Program-made: the position numbers and the translations under genes
Part shown: positions 55,484 to 63,200 of the stretch, piece after piece
How the letters are laid out: the number at the start of each line of letters is the position of its first letter
Position numbering within the stretch: position 1 is the stretch's first letter
Notes under the pieces: model-generated
Databases searched by the model: none
What the model was told of the DNA's origin: nothing
What the model saw: only the letters and a program-made list of their open reading frames with translations
Assembly (NCBI GenBank): GCA_016208495.1
Contig: JACQXX010000070.1
Coordinates: forward strand, 62,001 to 126,000
Source: Acidobacteriota bacterium
GTDB taxonomy: Bacteria; Acidobacteriota; Blastocatellia; Chloracidobacteriales; Chloracidobacteriaceae
Direction of reading: 5' to 3'
DNA length: 64,000 bases

Positions 55484-57060
55484 CCCTAAGTCCCCCTGCG
55501 CTCAATTCAGGTATCCGTCCGGTTGCCTCCGCTGGGGCGACGGACCCCGGCTTGATTCGTGCCAACAACGAAGATCGATTTGGATCCACCCCTGATGCCG
55601 GGTACTTTTTTGTGGTTGATGGGGTTGGCGGCCAGGCTGCCGGAGAGATTGCCGCCCAGATTGCCGCTGATTCCCTTTCGGCTCGATTACACCGCCGGGT
55701 CGGTACGCCTGAACGACGAGTCCGCGAAGCGATCACGATTGCCAACAACAACATCTTTGCCCGTGCCAGTGAAAACCCGGAATGGTCAGGGATGGCCTGT
55801 GTGTTGACGGTTGCGGTACTGGAGCAAGAGCGGTTGACGATTGGGCAAGTCGGAGACACGCGGTTGTACCTGATCACGGCTGATGAGCAAACTCAAACCA
55901 CCACTATTCACAAAGTAACGCACGATCATTCGCCGGTGGGTGAACTTGAAGACGCCGGAGACCTCACTGAGCAGGATGCCATGCTCCATCCGGATCGGAA
56001 CCAGGTCAACCGGCAGGTCGGCATTGAGGACCATACTCCAGATGACGAGGCATTCATTGAAATCACGGAAATTGTGTTTCCTCCGTCAAGTGCGCTGGTT
56101 TTGTGTAGTGATGGGTTGAGTGATGTGGTGACCTCCGATCAAATTCGAAGTTGTGTCCAGGAATCGGCTGGAAACCCGCACGAAACAGCACTGGCTCTCA
56201 TTACCGCCGCCAATGCCGAAGGCGGCAAGGACAACATCACCGTCGTGGTGGTCGAAGGCGAAAGCTTTTCCAAAGCGGTGCGATCTCAGGTGATACCTCT
56301 AACTGAAGTGTTGCCGCTCTCACCACCGGTTCCGAAACGGCCTCGCCGGTTTTCCATTCCAGGCTGGTTGCTGTTTGTCTTTGGTGTTGTGGTTGGAATT
56401 GCACTTTCAACTGTTTTTTGGAAACGATTTCCAGTGGAGTTGCCGCCAAAGCCGATTTCCAAACCAGTTCCCGTGTCAAAGATTCTTCTGGTTGGTCCAG
56501 ATCGTCAATTTGCCACAATTTCAGAAGCACTCCTGGTTGCCCGCGCTGGCGATACGATTTCCGTTGCTCCAGGCGAATATCGTGAGCAAGTTAAACTCAA
56601 GAATGGAGTTACAGTCATTTCGGAAGAATTTGGAAAAGCAGTGATTCTCCCTACGACAACTCCCGGTGCGGCGGTGATTGCCGAACAGGTTTCCAATGCA
56701 CGCTTTGCGGGATTCAAAATCCTGGGCGAAGAAACAACCCCGCTGGCAGTCGGATTGTTTATCAACGGTGGGTCACTTGAGGTTGAAGATCTTGAAATTT
56801 CACAAACCAGGCAATCTGCGATTGAAATGACCGGCAATGTTTCTTCCGTATTGCGGGCGAATTATCTGCATGACAATGCCGGAAACGGGATTGTGGTGCG
56901 GGGTCCGGCGGCTGTACCACGCCTGATCGGCAACATTATTGTGACAGTTGGACGTGACACGCCAGCACGAAAGACCGGAATTGTGATTCTGGACGGTGCT
57001 GCTCCTCGTGACGAACGAAACCTCGTGACACCTGTACTCATTATGAAGGATGAGTTATGA
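55480..57060 (+). CDS. PP2C-type protein phosphatase with membrane helix and outer beta-helix-like domain
   Basis: This 526-residue protein starts at the ATG (55480) that overlaps the FHA stop, with GAGG 8 bp upstream. The PP2C domain (about residues 10-260) keeps all metal-binding motifs: GLIRANNEDRFG, FFVVDGVGGQAAGE, VLCSDGLSDVV and GGKDNITVV. One membrane helix follows (PGWLLFVFGVVVGIALSTVFW). The last 190 residues, from VGPDRQFATISEALLVARAGDTISV, look like a right-handed parallel beta-helix (pectin-lyase-like) and would lie outside the membrane. It should reverse the action of the kinases in the cluster. PstP of actinobacteria has a simple outer tail instead. Confidence 0.93.
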   Translation: MTLSPPALNSGIRPVASAGATDPGLIRANNEDRFGSTPDAGYFFVVDGVGGQAAGEIAAQIAADSLSARLHRRVGTPERRVREAITIANNNIFARASENPEWSGMACVLTVAVLEQERLTIGQVGDTRLYLITADEQTQTTTIHKVTHDHSPVGELEDAGDLTEQDAMLHPDRNQVNRQVGIEDHTPDDEAFIEITEIVFPPSSALVLCSDGLSDVVTSDQIRSCVQESAGNPHETALALITAANAEGGKDNITVVVVEGESFSKAVRSQVIPLTEVLPLSPPVPKRPRRFSIPGWLLFVFGVVVGIALSTVFWKRFPVELPPKPISKPVPVSKILLVGPDRQFATISEALLVARAGDTISVAPGEYREQVKLKNGVTVISEEFGKAVILPTTTPGAAVIAEQVSNARFAGFKILGEETTPLAVGLFINGGSLEVEDLEISQTRQSAIEMTGNVSSVLRANYLHDNAGNGIVVRGPAAVPRLIGNIIVTVGRDTPARKTGIVILDGAAPRDERNLVTPVLIMKDEL

Positions 57061-57368
57061 ATGAGCTATAGCTTTTCAGATAAATATTTCCTGAGTTTCT
57101 ATTTTTTGAAATCTCATAAACCATTGAAAAAATTGGATTTATTTTCCGTGTATTCCGTGTATTCCGTGGTTTCTTTATCTGAAATTCTATAACCACCTGA
57201 TTTCCAATCAAATGACTCCAGGTTGTTAATTAACCGATATGAAGTCACCTGAATCTCAGCCGGCGAAGTTGACGATAGAGAGGAGTCAAACGTTGCTATC
57301 AACTACTTGCGGACGCAGGTGGTGGTGATACACATCCTTGGTGTATCGAATTTCCTGGAGACGATGAC
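57061..57368. other. Intergenic region upstream of kinase-FGE copy 2
   Basis: This 308-bp gap contains no gene. Three tandem TATTCCGTG units lie at about 57147-57170, and one degenerate CAGGTGGTGGTGATAC repeat at about 57315. GGAGACGATGAC just before the ATG is the ribosome binding site. Confidence 0.5.
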
Positions 57369-59033
57369 ATGTTGCCAAAATTGCTGAGCAATCGGTATCT
57401 GTTGATTGAGAAATTGGGTTCAGGTGCTTTTGGGGAAACTTTTTTGGCGGAAGATACCCAGAGTCCATCACAGCGAAGGTGCGTTGTGAAGCGGTTGAAT
57501 CCAACGGGAGCGTGCGATTTTCAACTGGCCAAAGAACGGTTTGACCGGGAAGCTGTGGTACTGGAATCTCTTGGCGAAAAAAACCGACAGATTCCACGGT
57601 TGTATGCCCATATTGTGGAAAACAACGAGTTTTATCTGGTTCAAGAACTGATCGAAGGACCTACGCTAACGCAAAAGCTCGCGAGTCAAGGCCCCTTGTC
57701 CGAAGCGGCGGTGCGTGGAATTTTGGTGGGACTCCTGCCGGTATTGGAGTTTATCCACAGCCAGGACATCATCCATCGAGACATCAAGCCGGACAACATC
57801 ATTCTGCGAACGAAAGATACTCTTCCAGTATTGATAGACTTCGGCGTTGTCAAGGAAGTCACTCAGTTGGATGCATTTGGGAATCCAACCAGTTCAGTTC
57901 TGGCGGGAACCCCGGTGTTTATGCCGCTGGAGCAGGCGGCAGGACATCCGATGTATAGCAGCGATTTGTATGCCTTGGGAATGACCGCCATTCAGTTGCT
58001 AACTGGAAAAAGATTGAGCGAGATGCAAGATCGTCGGAAAGGAACCCTGAATTGGAGACCTCATGCCACAGGTATCAGCCTGGAATTGAGTGAAGTCTTA
58101 AATCGGGCGACGGAGAGGTATCCTCAAGACCGTTATGAAACCGCATCGGAAATGCTCACGGCACTGGATCAACCGCGGTTTCAATTAGATCAACGTCGAG
58201 TTGAACCGGTGGTGATTCCACCGCCACCGGTTATCGTGACTCCCAATCCAGAAAACCCGATTTTGGGTGGGATGAGAAAGTTATTCGAGGGATTTAGTCG
58301 AAAATCAGGACCGCCACCGCCGCCACCAAAACGAGTTGAACCGCAACCACGGGTTCAGCTTCCCAGTGAATTCAAGAACAGTCTGGGGATAGAATTTGTG
58401 TTGATTCCAGCCGGAGAATTCCAAATGGGATCAACCCAGTTTGGTGATGAAAAGCCAGTGCATAAAGTGAAGATCTGCCAGCCGTTTTACCTGGGAAAAT
58501 ATCAGGTGACACAAGCGCAGTGGCAAGCGGTGATGGGAAGCAATCCGTCATATTTTAAGGGAGAAGACCTGCCAGTGGAAAATGTGTCATGGGACAAGGT
58601 GCAAAGGTTTATCAAGGCGCTGAATGGGAGAGGGGATGGACCCTACCAGTTGCCGACAGAGGCGCAATGGGAATACGCGTGTCGAGCGGGGACGACAGGA
58701 GATTATGCGGGAAATTTGGATGAAATGTGTTGGTATGAGGGTAATTCAGAAAGTAAAACTCACCCAGTAGGTCAAAAGAAACCAAATGGATGGGGGCTGT
58801 ACGACATGCACGGGAACGTGTGGGAATGGTGTCAAGACTGGTATGACAACGGATACTCCGCGAAGAGCGCTGGGAGCGATCCGAAAGGTCCCAGTGATGG
58901 CTCGGCCCGGGTGTATCGGGGCGGCAGTTGGTTCTACACCGCCATCTACTGTCGGTCGGCGAATCGTGCCCGCAACACGCCGGGCACCCGCAACAACGAC
59001 CTGGGTTTCCGCCTTGTGAGGACGGCTCGGTAA
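57369..59033 (+). CDS. Ser/Thr protein kinase fused to a C-terminal FGE-sulfatase/C-type-lectin variable domain (copy 2)
   Basis: A 554-residue paralogue of the protein at 46551. The kinase part has GSGAFGETF, Lys41, IIHRDIKPDN (His136-Asp138) and DFG (Asp157). Here the Pro-rich linker is shorter, about residues 285-335. The FGE part matches copy 1 closely, with YQVTQAQWQAVMGSNPSYF identical and QLPTEAQWEYACRAGT similar; it ends in a VR-like segment RV-x-RGG-x-W, CRSA-x-R, LGFRLVR. No membrane helix is present. It is preceded by GGAGACGATGAC. An FGE-type lectin fold attached to a kinase points to a variable ligand-binding input to phosphorylation signalling. Confidence 0.93.
   Translation: MLPKLLSNRYLLIEKLGSGAFGETFLAEDTQSPSQRRCVVKRLNPTGACDFQLAKERFDREAVVLESLGEKNRQIPRLYAHIVENNEFYLVQELIEGPTLTQKLASQGPLSEAAVRGILVGLLPVLEFIHSQDIIHRDIKPDNIILRTKDTLPVLIDFGVVKEVTQLDAFGNPTSSVLAGTPVFMPLEQAAGHPMYSSDLYALGMTAIQLLTGKRLSEMQDRRKGTLNWRPHATGISLELSEVLNRATERYPQDRYETASEMLTALDQPRFQLDQRRVEPVVIPPPPVIVTPNPENPILGGMRKLFEGFSRKSGPPPPPPKRVEPQPRVQLPSEFKNSLGIEFVLIPAGEFQMGSTQFGDEKPVHKVKICQPFYLGKYQVTQAQWQAVMGSNPSYFKGEDLPVENVSWDKVQRFIKALNGRGDGPYQLPTEAQWEYACRAGTTGDYAGNLDEMCWYEGNSESKTHPVGQKKPNGWGLYDMHGNVWEWCQDWYDNGYSAKSAGSDPKGPSDGSARVYRGGSWFYTAIYCRSANRARNTPGTRNNDLGFRLVRTAR
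58908..59021 (+). other. Putative DGR variable region (VR), copy 2
   Basis: It has 38 codons of the same layout as copy 1. Most of the positions that differ from copy 1 are of the form NNC or NNT here (TAT, AGT, TTC, TAC, ATC, TAC, AAT, GCC, CGC, AAC, ACC, AAC, AAC, GAC), and AAC itself is retained at several. A framework such as RGGSW and CRSANR with AAC-like variable codons is known from DGR targets in cyanobacteria and other bacteria. No template repeat was found in the window. Confidence 0.72.
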
Positions 59034-59127
59034 CGCTTTGCACTTTTACCCTTTTACGCTTTGCCTGGGTTTGGGGCGCGGCGAGCGAGAACGAAGCCGA
59101 GGAGCAGGAGCGAAGCGAAGCCGCCCC
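59031..59127 (+). repeat. Conserved 3' flank of kinase-FGE copy 2
   Basis: This is the counterpart of 48339-48433. The end-pieces GGGGCGCGGC and GCCGCCCC are roughly complementary, so the segment may fold as a hairpin. Confidence 0.8.
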
Positions 59128-59315
59128 TACCGGAAGGAATGAAGGGTGAAAGATGGAGAACAGGAAACTGCCTACCCTCGATTTCAATGGTTTCCAGATT
59201 GAGTATCACCATGCTATATAAAAACACCCAATTCGAGATTTGGCAGTTCCCAACTTCATTTTTGGCCAGAATGTTATGTCGGACCTGGGCGTCCAGGTAA
59301 CAAAAGGAAAAATCC

Positions 59316-59891
59316 ATGTCGTCCCATCCCAAACATTTTTACACGCTGGAAGAATATTTTGCTTTAGAACGGGTGGGAAATTCCCGGTATGAATATTGGG
59401 ATGGCGATATTGTGTGCATGAGTGGCGGGAGCGAAGCCTACGGACGCATCACCGGCAATGTGCATGCGGAGTTACATGCTCAATTAAAAAAGAGTGCCTG
59501 TACCCCGTTCAACACTGAAATTCCAATCAAAACACCATTACTCCCACCATATCGTTACCCGGATGCCAGCGTGGCTTGTGGGACTCCGAACTTTGAAAAA
59601 ATCTTTGGAATTGATGTTTTGACCAATCCGGTACTGGTGGTTGAAGTTCTGTCGCCATATACGGAAGCCGTTGACCGAAAAGAAAAATTTGAAGCCTACA
59701 AAGCTATTGAAACGGTGCGGGAATATCTCTTGATTGCACAAAATGCGCCACTGATCACTCATTACGTCAAACAGGAAAATCACGAGTGGAAACGGTTTGA
59801 CACGGCAGACCTGACCGCCACTTTAACCTTGAAGGCAATTGGGGGCACTCTGGCGGTGAGTGATGTGTACGCAGGTGTCGAATTCAAATAA
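59316..59891 (+). CDS. Uma2-family (DUF820) restriction-endonuclease-fold protein
   Basis: A 191-residue protein of the PD-(D/E)xK superfamily. The start HFYTLEEYFALERVGNSRYEYWDGDIV is the family N-terminus. YRYPDASVACG supplies the Asp, and VLVVEVLSPYTEAVDRKEKFEAYKAI supplies the ExL motif and Lys. Uma2 proteins are very common in cyanobacteria and some other phyla, often in many copies; their role is not settled and nuclease activity is inferred. It is a single gene, not obviously part of the kinase cluster. Confidence 0.9.
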   Translation: MSSHPKHFYTLEEYFALERVGNSRYEYWDGDIVCMSGGSEAYGRITGNVHAELHAQLKKSACTPFNTEIPIKTPLLPPYRYPDASVACGTPNFEKIFGIDVLTNPVLVVEVLSPYTEAVDRKEKFEAYKAIETVREYLLIAQNAPLITHYVKQENHEWKRFDTADLTATLTLKAIGGTLAVSDVYAGVEFK

Positions 59892-60247
59892 GGGAGCGTT
59901 AAAAAACGAATCAGATAAATATTTCTGTTCAGAGTAACGCCTTCAGGCGTGAGACGTGCCGGGTGGGACGGAAGAAAAAACCTCTCGTCTAAAGACGATA
60001 CTCTGAACCTTTTTCTGAAGATCTATAGACTGTCCGGCTAAACTTGCTCCATCCTTCCAGGATGAGAACGAATGGGCTCAATACTGATCGAACCCAAACA
60101 AAAAACCTGCACGTGAAAAGGCTGACGCACCGGCGATTGGTATGTCGTCCCTGCGGGACTAAACCCACCCGCTGATGCAGGTGGTACTGACAAAGACCCC
60201 CCACCCGCTGACACAGGTGGTACTGACAAAACTCGATGCTCAGGTGT
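59892..60247. repeat. Intergenic repeats: TTCAGAGTA palindrome and two REP copies
   Basis: No gene is visible. GTTCAGAGTA at 59928-59937 and TACTCTGAAC at 60000-60009 are perfect 10-bp arms of an element that contains ACGCCTTCAGGCGT and CGTCTAAAGACG hairpins. Two copies of the CCCACCCGCTGA..CAGGTGG-TACTGACAAA repeat lie at 60164-60194 and 60198-60230, next to the stop of the large membrane-protein gene. Confidence 0.85.
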
Positions 60248-63200
60248 TTATCTCCAGCCTGATAGGGTTCGACGGCTGTTTTCGAATTGTTGCTGGAGAT
60301 TCGCCTGAAATTCCTCAAGTTCACGCCGTTTTCGACTGATGGCCCACCCTGAGCCAAACAACACCGCTCCAACAACCGCCAGATACACCGCGTAGTGAAT
60401 CTGTCCCCACGGCACGCTGTGCAGCGTTACCACTGTCAAATGAAAGATTGCCGTGGCCAATCCGAGCAAGACCGGCGCCCGAAGCTGCAACAGGATTCCA
60501 ACCACGATCATTCCTAGCGCCACCGTGTCAAGACCGATGTCAATCCACAGGGATGACTGTTGCGCTACAAACCGCAGATGCAGGGCATGCAGCAACATTG
60601 GACCGCACAAAAGCAGACTCCCTTGCCAGATGCAGAACAGATTGAGTTGTTCGTTTTCGTCGCTTCGACGCAGACCCAGATAGCCGACCAGTAACAGCGC
60701 GGCCCCAATCGGCAAGCTGAATACTTCGATGTCTCTGAACAACCCATAGCCCAAAAACAACCCCATCCGAACATAGAACAGCCCTCCCAGCAGGTAACTC
60801 GCCGGGGCATAGAATTTTCGCCAGGCTGTTCCACGGGTGATGATGCTGATCAATGTCGTTGCGAGCAATCCGAGCATCAACGCCACCAGCAAATATTGCT
60901 CATCGCGACGAATATCCGGTAGCCAGACCAGCGCCTGTCCCACCAGCCCCGCCAGCGAGACCAGACTGATGAAATGGCCGATGTGCTCAAGCGGGTTGGC
61001 CAAAACGTGGGATGTTTCACGGTTGCGGTTCAGACGTGGCAGGAGCTGAAGGCTCAGCACCAGCAACAGGAATCCAAGGAACAGGTAGGCGGCTGGGAAA
61101 TAGGCTGGCTTGATTCCTAAATAATTGAGCACCACCGCCCAGGTTGACGAAAGCGACACCCCCAACCCGATCTTGTGGTACCAGGTCGTTTGTGAACTCA
61201 ACACCCATCCGGCCCAGATAACGGTAATCAGCGTGAAAGTGAGTAACTCAGCTTCTTTGGCCGGGAATGATTCCACCACGGCCATTGGGAGAATGAAAAA
61301 GTTGACGACCAGCACCGGGAAGGCACACAGGTCATTGGTCAATCGGGCGGCTTTTGCCCACCGTTCGTCTTCCGTCCAGCTTTGAGAAGCAGCTACCCGC
61401 GCAAATCCATGCTGGACAAGCAGCCAGAGCGCAATCAATGGCATTTCCCATCGCTGATTTTTCAATGGCAAGTAATCAATCAACGCCGCATAGCCGAACG
61501 CAATCAGACCCATTCCGCCGATTAAATGCACGATGCCCAGGTGTCTCTGGCGAATCCAGTGCCCGCAAATCAACAGCAGGCCGGCGAGTTCTATCGTCAG
61601 AAGGACGCTTGGCCAGATCAGGTAAAATGGATGTGAGCGGTTTGGCCAGGTGTAAAACAGCATTTCCAGCCCTACTGCCAGGACCACATAACTGACTGCC
61701 CAGAGTGTTTGACCAATGATTCGCTGCCGAACGGCTTTGGTCTGATATTCAGGCAAACCGTTGGCGACCAGAACTTCCTGCTCTGTGGCTTTTCGGAATC
61801 GGTCAAGTGCAGCCCAGAGCAGTATATATCCTGCCGTTGCCCAAATGATGGTTTGTGGAAGGTAGCTCCAGCGATCAGGAAATTTGAGGAAAGAAACTGC
61901 GTGCCACCACGACCCAAGCAACGACATCCAGGCCGTCAGGCACAACCACCCAAGTTCCACTTCCGTTTTCACCATCCGCGAAGTCACCAGCGTCAGGGTC
62001 GCCAGTTCAACTCCGAGGCCAATCGCCGCCATTCGTGGTGAAAACAACATCGCATACCCGACCAGAACGGCTGACCCAAGCGCCACAAGCTGGGCGACCC
62101 AGGTCAGTTCGGTTACATAATGAACTGGTGAAAGTGGGTGAAGTTCTTTGTCTTCTTCGAGTTGTGGTTCACGATGAAAGCGAATGGCGCATCCGGCAAG
62201 GCCAAACCCGGCGAGCATCCACAAGGCAGTTCGCAGGTCATTTGAAAAGTGCAGCCGATTCTGAACACCAATCACAGCCGTGCAAAAACTTCCGGTCAGC
62301 GCCACGCCAATTCCCAACCCAATCCAGCTTTGAATCAATCGAGTTTGAGCCGTGATCACCCAGGCCGCAATCCAGGCCCCAATTGCCAGGAAGGCGATTG
62401 ACCCATAAAAGGGTTGATCCCACATCAGATGATCGGCAATCAACAGCGCTTTGAAGGCAAACAGACATTCCCAAACACAGAGTGAGCCTCGGAGCCATTC
62501 GGTTGCTGTTTCAAGCCGATCTTCCCAGGCTTCCAGGTCAGGTTCAATCAGCCAGCGTCCACAGCGCGGCACCACAAACAACCCGGTGGTTGGCAGTGCC
62601 AGCAACATCACGACCAGCCCAGGAATGGTGACGATGGTTGGCCAGGCCATCCGCAAAGCGGCCAGCCCTGAAAGGCTCATCAAAAACGCAGTGCTGGTGC
62701 CAAAGAGGATGCCAATGCGCAGAAATGCTTCAGATTGACTGGCCCAGCGTGTCCCAATCGCAAAAAAAGTGGTTAAGACCAGCGCCGTCAGCGCAAACCA
62801 GAGCGCATCAAGTGGTGTGCGGAACCAGCCTTGAACCAGACTGAAATCCTCGGTGAAAAAGGCATGCAAGATGGGGAAGAGTGGCGAAACTGTGGTCAGT
62901 ACGGCCAGAACCCAGGCGGCCTGATGGTTTGGCTCAGTCAGAATTCGCAGCCGTTGGTTTGACGAGAAAATGACTTCGGTTCGTGAAGCGAGCAGGAGCC
63001 CCAGGGCGCATAACGCGAAAGTGAGCAGCGTGATGACAAACGGAGCGTGAAACCAGATGAGTTCGTTGACGGCAACCGTGAGGAGTAACCCAGTCGAAAG
63101 ATAGCTCCAGGCAGAGTTTTGCCGGGTGTAGGCGGTCATTCCATAGAGCGCGGTGCCGACGAGCGTGACCCCAATCAAGGCTGGATGTGAAATCGTCCCA

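Noticed and set aside
45073-60247. DGR reverse transcriptase, Avd or template repeat near the variable genes
   Set aside because: I looked for RT motifs in the large frames and for an AAC-rich repeat of the VR framework on both strands and found none; the element, if real, lies outside.
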